Positions 25,178-33,831 are shown, numbered from the stretch's first letter. The stretch is 64,000 nt of DNA from Haloferax sp. Q22 (GCF_001482285.1 NZ_LOEP01000030.1:14114-78113), one strand, 5' to 3'. Notes: generated by a model from the letters alone, not told the origin. Program-made: numbers and translations.

Positions 25178-25660
25178 ATGAGAACCGTTGAGTCAGCAGA
25201 CATCGACGATTCCCTTCCGCTCGAGACACTTCGAGCGATTCTACAGGAGCATTCGGTGCAGTGTGCACTCCTCTTCGGTTCCTACGCCACGGAAACGACA
25301 CATCCCACGAGCGATATCGATATCGCAGTGGAACTTGAGACGACCGACCGTGAGGACCCCGCGTACAACGACGCGTTTTTCGGTCTCAGTGCGGATTTAA
25401 GCGATGCACTCGGAACGGACGACGTAGACCTCGTGGACATCCACACACTCTCACCACACGTTGCGACGTCAGTCTTCGAAGACGGAGTTCTGCTTGTCGG
25501 CGATGTGGCCCATGCCGAGGACCTCCAACGGCGAGTGACTGACACATCATCGACCGACAAATCTCCACGCGAGCGCTTCGACAGTGCACTCGCAAAGATT
25601 GATGACCATCTCGGTGGTTCTGCGGTCACAGCGACCGATGGGCATGACGATGAGCGATGA
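25178..25660 (+). CDS. mntA: MntA-type nucleotidyltransferase antitoxin
   Basis: This encodes 160 residues from ATG 25178. TTTATATG about 28-33 bases upstream supports the start. The minimal nucleotidyltransferase motif is clear: LLFGSYATETTHPTSDIDIA, with GS at 34-35 and the metal-binding Asp pair at 46 and 48. In characterised MntA/HepT pairs the antitoxin AMPylates the HepT toxin at its conserved tyrosine. It overlaps the toxin gene by ATGA, which supports the pairing. The C-terminal tail is unusually long and acidic. Confidence 0.86.
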   Translation: MRTVESADIDDSLPLETLRAILQEHSVQCALLFGSYATETTHPTSDIDIAVELETTDREDPAYNDAFFGLSADLSDALGTDDVDLVDIHTLSPHVATSVFEDGVLLVGDVAHAEDLQRRVTDTSSTDKSPRERFDSALAKIDDHLGGSAVTATDGHDDER

Positions 25661-26127
25661 CTGACGACGTGTTCCCAGCCGACCGCCTCAATCGTATTCT
25701 CGTTGCTGTTGAGACAATTGAAGAGAGTCTTGGGACACTCGCTCGCAAGCAACAGCTCACTCGAGAGGAGTACAAACACGACCCGGATACGCAAGATATC
25801 GTCGAACGCCGGTTCGTGAAAATGACAGAGGCAGCAATCGACATCGGTGAAGAACTCGTCAAACACGAGCGTGGACAGCCACCACGAAGCAATCCAGCAT
25901 CGATGCGAGCACTCGACGAAGTCGGTATTCTCTCACCAAAAACTGCTGGCCAGATGGCGCAGGGTGCCCGCTTTCGGAACGTCCTTGCGCACACGTACGG
26001 ACGAATTATCGACCACGACGTGGTCTACAACGCATTGCAAGACCTCGAACGGTACCGAACGTTCGTCGTCGAGATACGCGAATACCTCGATTCGATCGGT
26101 GCGCTTGACGTCGACGAGCAGACGTAG
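25657..26127 (+). CDS. hepT: HepT-type HEPN RNase toxin
   Basis: This all-helical protein of 156 residues has the HepT motif R-x4-H-x-Y seen as RNVLAHTY: Arg 107, His 112, Tyr 114. The HEPN fold cleaves RNA as a dimer; the Tyr is the expected target of the antitoxin's AMP transfer. The length is typical. It is the second gene of the MntA/HepT operon and starts within the antitoxin stop. Confidence 0.88.
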   Translation: MTDDVFPADRLNRILVAVETIEESLGTLARKQQLTREEYKHDPDTQDIVERRFVKMTEAAIDIGEELVKHERGQPPRSNPASMRALDEVGILSPKTAGQMAQGARFRNVLAHTYGRIIDHDVVYNALQDLERYRTFVVEIREYLDSIGALDVDEQT

Positions 26128-26205
26128 TTTATGCAGCCGTCAGTCCAGCTTGAGGGGGAGACCAACCTGATTTCGGGATCTAATGAGGGTCTTTCAGATA
26201 CAGAG

Positions 26206-26376
26206 ATGGCGTCCAGCACCGATTCCTCGGTGACGGTCGATGAAGAAGCTCGCCGACTATACGAGCGGTATCAGGCGGCTGAGACCGACGCTGACCGTCG
26301 CAAGATCGCCCTTTGAGATGGGACACTTGATGGACGCCGCCACGCAGAGATCTACGCCGCACTCGAAGACGAGTGA
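26206..26376 (+). pseudogene. small hypothetical gene with in-frame TGA
   Basis: The frame from ATG 26206 reads MASSTDSSVTVDEEARRLYE...TDADRRKIAL, meets TGA at 26314-26316, then continues DGTLDGRRHAEIYAALEDE to a second TGA at 26374. Both halves have haloarchaeal coding character, so a single stop seems to have broken a gene of about 56 codons. The family is not recognised, though an antitoxin-like helical protein is plausible from position. Confidence 0.55.
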
Positions 26377-26569
26377 GCCAACAGAATTCTTCGCACTCCC
26401 GTCGGTATCGACGGCTATTTTGAGTCCGTGAAACGCATCGACCCACCACTAATCAAGAAGACGGTGAGTGGATTGTTCAGCTGCTGGCCGATGCACTCAA
26501 GTACCGACCGGATGTATGCGCTATCGAATCGCGCTCTTATAGCGTTACCCCGTACTCCTTAGCCAGTTC

Positions 26570-26853
26570 TTGGACGTCCTCCCACTCAGGAAGTCGGGCC
26601 GGCCGCTGGGCACCGCTGGTGTGAGATCCGTCCAGAGTACGTCGACGACGTCGGCGACTAGTTCCACGGACGGCACTTCGACGACCGACTGGGCTGGCAC
26701 CAGACCACCGTCCCTCGACGAACCGTTCGCGATGAGCTCATCACCCAGCTTACGCGGCCGCCCTCGACATCGGTGGAGTGGGCTGGTGAAGGAGCAGCCA
26801 GCGAGCCAGACACGTTCGCGGTGAAGCCAGTTCGAGATCTCCGAACGCCGTAG
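26570..26853 (+). pseudogene. decayed paralogue of the gene at 20004-20423
   Basis: From 26623 the sequence reads EYVDDVGD, TAG (26659-26661), then FHGRHFDDRLGWHQTTVPRR and TVRDELITQL, ending PDTFAVKP. This matches VDDIGQRFKKRYFDERLGWH, ETTVSREAVREELVNRL and PDTFRVVP of the intact gene. Upstream, GTAGVRS in another frame matches SVAGVKR, so there is also a frameshift. As at the intact locus, the stop is followed (9 bases) by the inverted repeat. Confidence 0.8.
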
Positions 26854-26862
26854 GGGTTCGAC

Positions 26863-26904
26863 TTAACCAACATTTTCGGCCGTTACCGGCATAGTGTTGG
26901 TTAA
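26863..26904. repeat. inverted repeat TTAACCAACA / TGTTGGTTAA, site C
   Basis: Perfect 10-base arms lie at 26863-26872 and 26895-26904, with a 22-base spacer. The spacer carries a nested CGGCC...CCGGC-like repeat. It lies 9 bases after the pseudogene stop. The stretch 26905-27070 shows no gene. Confidence 0.8.
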
Positions 26905-27070
26905 TACTGGGATTGGGTCCATTCTCTCGCCCCCACCCATCACCCTACTCCTCGAATGAGTGTACCCTTGCGGCCGGGCGATCCAAGGGGGTACCGAATC
27001 TTTACGCCATGAGTTGTTTATCGGCGCCGGGAGGCGTGCAGCGCGCAACAGCGTGCGCTGCGTGACTCAC

Positions 27071-27361
27071 ATGCCTAGTCCCGATTCGCACGACGACACA
27101 AGTGCCGACCACGAACAGTTCGAGAAAGCACAGCTCGCACAGGACCGCGACGCCGGCAGCGTCGACACGGCGGACGTCGACGACATGACGGCCCGTGGCT
27201 TGGTCGACGACCTCATCGACGCGGACGTCGTCACTCCGGTCCCCGATGAGCGCATTCTGGTTCACGAACCGAGTGGCACAGCCTTCGACTCGACGACGCA
27301 GCTGGCAGTCTTCCACCGTGGCTGGACGGCCGGCCGCGACGCCGACGCGGAGGGTAAGTGA
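27071..27361 (+). CDS. hypothetical acidic protein
   Basis: This encodes 96 residues from ATG 27071. It is rich in Asp and Glu, with a charged N-terminal helix (EQFEKAQLAQDRDAGSVD). A C-terminal part has VPDERILVHEPSGTAF and FHRGWTAGRDAD. It overlaps the next gene by one base (TGATG), so the two are co-translated. No known domain was seen. Confidence 0.6.
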   Translation: MPSPDSHDDTSADHEQFEKAQLAQDRDAGSVDTADVDDMTARGLVDDLIDADVVTPVPDERILVHEPSGTAFDSTTQLAVFHRGWTAGRDADAEGK

Positions 27362-27696
27362 TGCAGCAGACCCTCGTCGGCTGTGCGTTCTGCGACGCAC
27401 CGCCCGGTACCGAAACGGGCGAGGCGCACACCTGGGGACAGGACGAACGGGTCACCCACCCGATCTGCGTTGACTGCGCGATCCAGACAGAGTCAGATCC
27501 CGACGAGCGCGACCACGTCGCCTGTGACGGGTGTGGGCTCGTCATCGATACGCTCGTGGCGCTCACCCGGTTCCGGATCGAACTCGGGCATATGGAAGGC
27601 CCGTTGCAGTTGTGCGCCCGCTGTAGTCCGGGCGGGCTCGCGACGTACTGGACACGCGATCTCGAGGAGCATCTCGTCGCGACGCCGTCGGAGTGA
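27361..27696 (+). CDS. four-CxxC zinc-binding hypothetical protein
   Basis: This encodes 111 residues from ATG 27361. Four CxxC pairs are evenly placed (CAFC, CVDC, CDGC, CARC), suggesting two zinc ribbons or treble clefs. ERVTHPICVDCA and LGHMEGPLQLCARC are the best conserved-looking parts. A similar haloarchaeal family is probably catalogued as a DUF, but I cannot name it safely. It follows the acidic gene with one-base overlap. Confidence 0.68.
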   Translation: MQQTLVGCAFCDAPPGTETGEAHTWGQDERVTHPICVDCAIQTESDPDERDHVACDGCGLVIDTLVALTRFRIELGHMEGPLQLCARCSPGGLATYWTRDLEEHLVATPSE

Positions 27697-27789
27697 CCCT
27701 CTCCGGCATCTCTGGGCGCCGAAATGTCCCTCCCATCCAAGTAACAAACATACCAAACACCTATGTTCCAACACTCCCAACAGTAGTCC

Positions 27790-28149
27790 ATGTCGAGCGG
27801 TACTATCGATATCGACGAGTTCGAAAACGCTGACGCCGACGAATTCGAGGACCGGAACGACACTGAGCGAATTGTGCTGTTTCTCGATAAGAATGACGAC
27901 CGGGCGTGGAAGGCGGCGACGATCGCCGAGCGACTCGGGTTGGACACGGACGCTGTTAGTGCGATTCTCTCTCGGCTGAAGGAACGCGGGCTCGTCCGGC
28001 ACAAGCGCCCGTACTGGGCGATCACGGATAACAAGGACCGGCTTCAGTCGGCCTACCGGCTCCACCGCCAGCACGAGGCGGCAGACGACCAATACGGTGA
28101 GGAGCGTCTTGCGGACCTCCAAACCGACGAGATGGAAGACGTACAGTGA
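27790..28149 (+). CDS. winged-helix antitoxin/regulator of PemK-like module
   Basis: This encodes 119 residues. An acidic N-terminus is followed by a MarR-like winged helix (about residues 40-85): ATIAERLGLDTDAVSAILSR as HTH and GLVRHKRPYWAIT as wing. It overlaps the next gene through GTGA (28146-28149). Pairing with a PemK-like protein suggests it is the antitoxin and autorepressor. A generic regulator is the alternative. Confidence 0.72.
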   Translation: MSSGTIDIDEFENADADEFEDRNDTERIVLFLDKNDDRAWKAATIAERLGLDTDAVSAILSRLKERGLVRHKRPYWAITDNKDRLQSAYRLHRQHEAADDQYGEERLADLQTDEMEDVQ

Positions 28150-28487
28150 CGGCGTTCGAAGAACTGGAACGCGGCGACATCGTGTGGGCGACCGATCCCC
28201 TCTCGGAGAAAGGACGTCCGATGCTCGTGCTGGGGACTCCCCAATTCCCGAACCACGGCGTGCAACTCATCACAGTCCTGATATCCACAAAGACTTACCA
28301 CGAGGAGTCAGTCACCCTTCGGGACCACGACTACGCCGGCGACCCACTCGGTGAACGCAGTCATGTCCTCCCGTGGTCGCTCGCGACCCTCAACAGTGCT
28401 GAGGACATCAAGTACTACCTGACATCGCTCGTGGACGACCGCACCGAGGATGTGGCGAGCCAAGTGATCGGCTACATATCGTCCTGA
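28146..28487 (+). CDS. PemK/MazF-like toxin
   Basis: This encodes 113 residues from GTG 28146. It opens with LERGDIVWATDPLSEKGRPM and LVLGTPQF, the conserved strand pattern of the PemK/MazF barrel (GDIVW...GRP.LV). HVLPWSLATLN and a C-terminal helix follow. MazF/PemK proteins are ribosome-independent mRNA endonucleases. Translation is coupled to the upstream winged-helix gene. Confidence 0.78.
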   Translation: MTAFEELERGDIVWATDPLSEKGRPMLVLGTPQFPNHGVQLITVLISTKTYHEESVTLRDHDYAGDPLGERSHVLPWSLATLNSAEDIKYYLTSLVDDRTEDVASQVIGYISS

Positions 28488-28627
28488 GACATTCCCGTCG
28501 TGGCAACCATTATCTCCGTCAGAACTCACTATGACGGCCGCTCTCCGGTTGGTCGCAGTACGCGACGTCAGCGGAGTGACCCAACATCATTTACTGATTC
28601 GCTGTAATCTGTAAACAAGGCCGACCC

Positions 28628-29224
28628 GTGTCACGCACCTCAAATCGCGCCGAGGGCGACATCGTCCGGGACTTCCTCTCGGTCGCGGACTTGCTGGAGG
28701 AGCCACAGCTCGCCCAGCTGTACGCGTACCTTGTCCGTGAGGGTGAAGCGACCGTCCAAGACGTGATGGACGACCTCGAACTCGCTCAGGGAACCGCCTA
28801 CAGCTACGTCAACCGACTCGTCGACACCGGCGTCGTCGACGTCACCGACGAGGAGCAGCCCCGGCGGTACGCCGCCCGTGCAATCGACCTGACCGTGACG
28901 ACGGCCGCGGGCGACCGCGAGTACACGATCACGCCGGCGCTGATCGACGCCGTCGGCCGCCGCGAGACGGACGCCGACATCGACACCTACATCGACCGTC
29001 ACGGGGTCGCTGGCCTCGCAACGGCGCTCACCTACGCGGTCGCCCGCGAACGCGGCGAGGTGACCCACCGGCTGATGGCGGAGGACCTCGACACCTCGCC
29101 GCTAGCCGCGGAGATGATCCTCCAGGCACTCCGGCCCGTCGTCCACGAATACTACGACATCGAGGAGTCAGGGGCGGGACTCGACGAGCTGGACATCGAC
29201 GGCGACGGCGCTGACGACGCGTGA
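28628..29224 (+). CDS. helix-turn-helix regulator, antitoxin partner of PIN gene
   Basis: This encodes 198 residues from GTG 28628. The winged helix is at about residues 25-85 (EATVQDVMDDLELAQGTAYS, YVNRLVDTGVVDV). A C-terminal all-helical domain follows (DTYIDRHGVAGLATALTYAV, LMAEDLDTSPLAAEMILQAL) and probably holds the toxin. The stop overlaps the GTG of the PIN gene. The module is strongly GC-rich compared with its surroundings. Confidence 0.75.
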   Translation: MSRTSNRAEGDIVRDFLSVADLLEEPQLAQLYAYLVREGEATVQDVMDDLELAQGTAYSYVNRLVDTGVVDVTDEEQPRRYAARAIDLTVTTAAGDREYTITPALIDAVGRRETDADIDTYIDRHGVAGLATALTYAVARERGEVTHRLMAEDLDTSPLAAEMILQALRPVVHEYYDIEESGAGLDELDIDGDGADDA

Positions 29225-29726
29225 GCCGGCTCCACATTGCCGACACCGGCCTGTTCGTCGCGATGGGACAGCCGTCGAACAGTCGGTATCAGGCCGTTCG
29301 GCGGTTCGCTCGCCGAAACGAAATCGCCTTCGTCCTGCCCGAACGGGTGTACGAGGGACTGACCATCGACGACCCGGACGTCGAGGAAGTGCCGATTGAC
29401 ACCGCGATCGACGAGGGCTGGCGACGATTGCGGTGCAGCTGGAGTTCTCAGAGCCTGTCGTCTCGCGGGTGATGGATGGCGTCCAGCGGTACATCGCGAA
29501 CGCAGACAACCGGCCCGCCGACGAAGTTGAGCGAGCGGACGCCGCCCTCGCTGCGCTAGCTGCCCAGCACCTCAGTTCGGGGACCGCGACTGGCGTGTAC
29601 ATCTACACGACCGATATTGCGGCTGGGGAGGCGCTGAAACCGTACTCGGGAGAGTGGTACAGTGACTCGGTGACGTTCGTGAACGGCTCCCGATTCATCG
29701 AGGACTTGGTCGCCGTCAACAGCTAA
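29221..29726 (+). pseudogene. PIN-domain toxin, frameshifted
   Basis: The first frame (GTG 29221) gives SRLHIADTGLFVAMGQPSNS, with the first PIN Asp, then FVLPERVYEGL with the Glu, and IDTAIDEGW. The second frame resumes ATIAVQLEFSEPVVSRVM and runs to FVNGSRFIEDLV, containing the remaining acidic residues (ADAALAALAA, YTTDIAAGE). One G is missing near 29419-29421 (CTGGCG for an expected CTGGGCG). The full protein would be about 168 residues. It is either inactivated or a sequencing indel. Confidence 0.78.
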
Positions 29727-29728
29727 CG

Positions 29729-30029
29729 CTATTCGGGAGCAAGGTCACGGGCGTCGAGCTCGCCGGCGAGATACTCTCCACCCTCTCGTGTGATGTCGTA
29801 GACGCCGTTTCTGAGGTGGACGAGGAGTCCATAGGTAACGAGGGTCTTGCACCGAGCGTTGATGGCGAGAAAAGCGCACACGGTTGCTGTCCACCATTTC
29901 CTTCGGGGTGTCGGGGCCGTCGTCAGCAAGATGCTTCAGAATGCGGTCATCGGCGCGAGACACCCAGTCGGCGTCAAAGCGCAGAATCGCTTCTGGTTGC
30001 GCCGACGCGATCCCGAACGTGCTATCCAA
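29729..30029 (-). pseudogene. PhiH1-repressor-like winged-helix protein, frameshifted
   Basis: From a TTG near 30029 one frame reads WVSRADDRILKHLADDGPDT and VRFSR, the start of a PhiH1-type winged helix (MSRADDRILEYL). After about 29861-29867 a second frame continues INARCKTLVTYGLLVHLRNG and VYDITREGGEYLAGELDARD, the wing and tail of that family. One extra base explains the break. Such proteins are viral or plasmid repressors. Confidence 0.72.
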
Positions 30030-30102
30030 TGTAGAAACGTATCGCTTCTGTGGGTGACTCCTAACGTTTTAAACGCTAGCCAGCTTCATAGTAAGTGTAC
30101 AG

Positions 30103-30363
30103 ATGCAATCCCCACCAACAGGCAGTTCAGGTGAATCAAGCGACCTCCTCGTTGAAATCGTCGAGACACTGGAGGCATGTGGACTCGATGACGACGCCTA
30201 TCAACTCCACGAGTACGTCGACCCCGGTGCGCTCGAACAGTTGATCGCTTCCGCCGATGAGACCATCGCTGTTCAGTTTACTGTCGAGGGGATTCCGCTC
30301 GGTGTCTCACCGGACGGTGTTGACGTCATCATCGAGGACGAATCGCAGTCCATCGGCGAATAA
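30103..30363 (+). CDS. HalOD1 output-domain protein
   Basis: This encodes 86 residues from ATG 30103. A GTTTTAAAC box about 30 bases upstream fits a leaderless start. The pattern LLVEIVETLEACGLDDDAYQ, LHEYVDPGALEQLI and VQFTVEGIPLGVSPDGVDVI matches the HalOD1 domain, a haloarchaeal output module often fused to response regulators but also found alone. The role is presumed regulatory. Confidence 0.8.
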   Translation: MQSPPTGSSGESSDLLVEIVETLEACGLDDDAYQLHEYVDPGALEQLIASADETIAVQFTVEGIPLGVSPDGVDVIIEDESQSIGE

Positions 30364-31059
30364 CGACTTACGGTTCCGAGGCAGGGATCGTTCCTAAAGG
30401 CCCTCGGCCGCTCGGCGCCCCACGACCACGTGAGACTGCGTCTCGCTTGTTCCCGTTCGCTTCGTCGCCGGCGCAGAGCGCCGGCTTCCAGCGGGACCGA
30501 AGGTCACGCACGGCTCACGAGGACGCCGCTGCGCGCCTCACCCCTGCGGTGCTTGCGGGGTCAAGAGGCGGCCAACATGGCCTCGCCCTTTCTGAGTCCA
30601 CCAGGCCTGTTGATGACCCATCAAGCGACGTGGTCGGTTGGACAGGTGTATCCGTGGCAGCCCGCCCCGCTCGCCGCTGCCGCCTTCCACGTCGCTCGCG
30701 ACGGTGCGCTGGTACGACAGCGAGCCGGTCGGCGACGGCCATCTGAAGGGGCAGTTCCGAGCGCTGAAGAACATCGTCGGCGATATGGTCGACAAAAGGG
30801 TATATTCACCCAGTCGACGGCTCACCAGTACCGCAAGCAAAAGCTCAGCGAGTGTGCCGAGACTCGACAGGAGCTATTCATTCCGACCAGAGAACCGCCC
30901 TTCGAGAAGGTGAGTCTGAACTACTCTTAGTTCGATCTGCTTCTGGCAGCTGCTGTTTTTCTGGGGCAGGTATGAGTGAGCTCCATCGTGGGCTCGTGAT
31001 TTGATGCCCAAGATGCCAGACGACGATCCATTCCATGATTGTGAGTTAGGTCCCGACAC
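30364..31059. other. non-coding or decayed stretch
   Basis: About 700 GC-rich bases without a convincing gene. Short frames (for example VRWYDSEPVGDGHLKGQFRA near 30710-30790, and QYRKQKLSECAETRQELFIP near 30830-30890) look like coding remnants in different frames. No family could be assigned. Confidence 0.45.
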
Positions 31060-31422
31060 GATTCTCGGGACACACGTTCGAAGGCGTCCTGTTCACCGAC
31101 GACACGCAGACGCCGGTGAACGTACTAACCGGCGAGACACCCGCACATTCGCGAGCGACTGTCGAGGAAGCGAAACAATTCGCTGCAAGTATCGATACGG
31201 ATACGCCACAAATCGCACTCCCACCCCTGTCGAGACGCAAATCGAGACGCAGAGCAAACCCTACACATCGGCTGCGTTCTTCCACTTCAAGCGCCTGAGT
31301 CGCTTGAGTGCCATTGCGCCTATCACGCCGCTTATGAGGCGGATGCATTCACTGTCGACTTCGATGCCAACTACAAATCGGGCGACTTGACCATTACTGT
31401 CGAACGAGCGGGTGAATCCTGA
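31060..31422 (+). pseudogene. hypothetical gene with multiple frameshifts
   Basis: Three successive frames together read like one haloarchaeal protein. The first is DDTQTPVNVLTGETPAHSRA continuing to FAASIDTDTPQIALPPL. The second is VETQIETQSKPYT. The third is GCVLPLQAPESLECHCAYHA, continuing to DFDANYKSGDLTITVERAGE and TGA at 31420. At least two indels separate them. The family is unknown. Confidence 0.5.
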
Positions 31423-31624
31423 GGCTCCTTAGCCACGAGGTGAGTCTTTTGAGCACCGGTGCTTCGAGATGTATTATCTGTTATAATAGCATTTCCACGT
31501 GGATGGAGTGAATACTCGCCGGTGTATGGCATGGTAAATCATGCATGATACTATCACTCATCATTGAGAGTGTGAATGCAAGAATTGGCTTGCCCGAACA
31601 AAAAAAGCAAGAGGAGACAAGTCG

Positions 31625-33097
31625 ATGGTAGAGTTCAAGCCCCGTTTGTTTGAAGACATTGCCCCGGAAGAGCGACCATCACTTATCGAATCGCTCGTAC
31701 CCATTGTCGGGATGGTGGTCTTTCTGAGCGTTGGTATCGTCGGATTTGGACTTGGACCACAGTTCCCCCTGCTTTGGGGCATTGCCTTCACTGGTCTGTT
31801 TGCTTGGTACCACCTCAACTGTTCGTGGGAGGCTTTGTACGACGGCATTAGTGATAGTCTCCTCATGGGGTTGCAGGCGATTCTCATTATTTTCCTCGCC
31901 TACACGCTCGTCTCCACACTAATACAAGCGGGGACCCTCCCGACACTTATGTACTACGGGGTAGAGCTACTCAGTCCTAAGATATTCCTACCACTAACTG
32001 CCATTCTCATCACAATTATTACGCTGGCAATTGGATCGTCGTGGACCGCAGTGGGTGCGCTCGGCGTTGCCTTCATCGGTATCGGTTCTGGTCTCGGTAT
32101 CCCGGCACCGATGACCGCCGGTGCTATCCTTACTGGTGCATACACTGGCGACAAGATGTCTCCCCTCTCAGATACGACAAACCTCGCTGCGGCGGTGACT
32201 GACACCGATCTCTACGACCACATTAGGGCGATGCGGCCCGGCTCCATGCTCGCGTTAGGTATCTCACTCGTACTGTACACGGTGCTCGGGTTGAGCGTCT
32301 CGGGAAGCATCCCCGAAGGACGTATCGCGGCGATTCAGACGGCTATTGAGGGCTCCTACGTTGTAACGCCGCTCGTCTTCGTTCCTCTACTCATCATTCT
32401 TGGACTTGCGGTGTATGGGATTCCAGCACTCCCGACACTCGGTGCGGGTGTCTTTGTGAGTGCACTGACATCAATCCTCGTACAGGACGTCCCATTCGCC
32501 AGCGCGTGGGATGCAGCAGTATACGGGACAGGTCCAAAAACAGGGATGGACCTCGTGAATGGATTGCTGGAGAGCGGTGGCATGGTTGATGCTGCGTGGG
32601 CCATCACCATCGTTATCGCTGCGCTCTCACTCGGTGGGATGTTGGAGCGAACTGGCATCCTCGCGGTGCTTGCACATCATCTCACCCAGTTGTGTCGCGG
32701 TGTATCGAGTACTACCAGCGTGACGGCCCTTTCAGCCATCTCGATGAACATTCTCGCAGCCGAACAGTACATCAGCATCGTCGTGCCGGGTCTGTCCCTT
32801 CGGAACCTCTACAGGGAACAGGGGTTGAAGTCGCAGAATCTCTCCCGTGCTGTTGAGGCGGCCGGGACGACGACGAGCGCACTTGTCCCTTGGACTAGTG
32901 GGGCTGTCTTTATGTCCGGAGTGCTCGGCGTCCCGACAGTCCAGTACGCACCGTACTACTTTTTCGGATTCCTTTCCCCACTAATTTTGCTATTCATGGG
33001 AACAACCGGCTGGCGAATCATGCACACTGACCAGAATGAACCTGCCAGCACCTCATCAACAGGCGATGCAACCGTGCCAGCTGTAGGTGAGGACTGA
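31625..33097 (+). CDS. nhaC: NhaC-family Na+/H+ antiporter
   Basis: This 490-residue protein has about 12 membrane helices. Typical NhaC features are the GSSWTAVGALGVAFIGIGSG segment and GAYTGDKMSPLSDTTNLAAA, whose Asp residues line the ion path. The C-terminal EAAGTTTSALVPWTSGAVFM is also typical. It exports sodium (or a related cation or malate/amino acid couple in relatives) using the proton gradient. It stands alone on the plus strand beside a Bat-type regulator on the opposite strand. Confidence 0.9.
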   Translation: MVEFKPRLFEDIAPEERPSLIESLVPIVGMVVFLSVGIVGFGLGPQFPLLWGIAFTGLFAWYHLNCSWEALYDGISDSLLMGLQAILIIFLAYTLVSTLIQAGTLPTLMYYGVELLSPKIFLPLTAILITIITLAIGSSWTAVGALGVAFIGIGSGLGIPAPMTAGAILTGAYTGDKMSPLSDTTNLAAAVTDTDLYDHIRAMRPGSMLALGISLVLYTVLGLSVSGSIPEGRIAAIQTAIEGSYVVTPLVFVPLLIILGLAVYGIPALPTLGAGVFVSALTSILVQDVPFASAWDAAVYGTGPKTGMDLVNGLLESGGMVDAAWAITIVIAALSLGGMLERTGILAVLAHHLTQLCRGVSSTTSVTALSAISMNILAAEQYISIVVPGLSLRNLYREQGLKSQNLSRAVEAAGTTTSALVPWTSGAVFMSGVLGVPTVQYAPYYFFGFLSPLILLFMGTTGWRIMHTDQNEPASTSSTGDATVPAVGED

Positions 33098-33152
33098 CGA
33101 ACACCTATCGGCGACAGACAGTTCCACTGCATCATCACGAAGCAGTATCGTT

Positions 33153-33803
33153 TCAGATATGATCTACGAGCACGTCAGTGAGCTTCTCTTCGGCGCGTCT
33201 GAGGTGGTGTTCAACCGTCCGACGACCGACTCCTATTGTATCCGCAATTTCGGTCGTCGTTGTGTTACGTGGTATCTCGTAATACCCACAGTCGTGAGCA
33301 GTGAGGAACACCTCGCGTTGGCGATCGGTAAGCGTCGGAAGATATGATTCCATCGAGAAGATGGGTGTTCCTGATTCGGCCTTCGCTAGTTCTTGTTTGG
33401 ACTCGACAACAACTGTGTAGTCGGAAGAGATATCACGATAGAATGACGAGAGGTTCGCCGGATCGAGCGCAAGCACACGAACGACCTTCATCCCATCCCG
33501 ATACTGCCACGGCGGCAAGAGTAGACAGTTGTTGGCCACGAGATACGGTTTAATGTAGTTGCCTGCTCCCTCTTCTAAACACGCTTCTGTTACAACTACT
33601 TGTCCGTCGCCGTCGTCGTCGGTAAGTCGTTCGTCTACACCAACCTCTGAGCTGACCTGAGCGATCACATCCTCTTGTCGCTCGCCGGAGACATAGAGTA
33701 AGTCACAGTGGTCATTACACCATAGCCTGATCTCCGTGTCTGTCCCCTTAGTCGACTGTGAGTACGGACTATCTCCGTCAATGTGGAACACCGCCTTGTA
33801 CAT
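33153..33803 (-). CDS. HTH-10 (Bat-type) transcriptional regulator
   Basis: This encodes 216 residues from ATG 33803, chosen because a TATTAAAAT box lies about 25 bases upstream (an ATG at 33812 is also in frame). The C-terminal domain is the haloarchaeal HTH-10: LTDRQREVFLTAHDCGYYEI, PRNTTTTEIADTIGVGRRTV, EHHLRRAEEKL. The N-terminal half is the beta-rich sensor region of bacterio-opsin-activator-like proteins. Convergent with nhaC, so not obviously its regulator. Confidence 0.86.
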   Translation of the reverse strand: MYKAVFHIDGDSPYSQSTKGTDTEIRLWCNDHCDLLYVSGERQEDVIAQVSSEVGVDERLTDDDGDGQVVVTEACLEEGAGNYIKPYLVANNCLLLPPWQYRDGMKVVRVLALDPANLSSFYRDISSDYTVVVESKQELAKAESGTPIFSMESYLPTLTDRQREVFLTAHDCGYYEIPRNTTTTEIADTIGVGRRTVEHHLRRAEEKLTDVLVDHI

Positions 33804-33808
33804 GAAGC

Positions 33809-33831
33809 CCAATTCGGAATTGGAGTATTAA
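33809..33831 (-). promoter_or_regulatory. palindromic operator over the Bat-type regulator start
   Basis: CCAATTCGGAATTGG (33809-33823) is a perfect 15-bp palindrome (central G). It lies between the TATA-like TATTAAAA and the preferred start at 33803. A protein bound here would cover the transcription start, so autoregulation is plausible. Confidence 0.55.

Noticed and set aside
803-26904. Reading the TTAACCAACA/TGTTGGTTAA repeats as integron attC sites
   Set aside because: The arms do not contain the RYYYAAC/GTTRRRY core in the needed order, and no integron integrase was seen.
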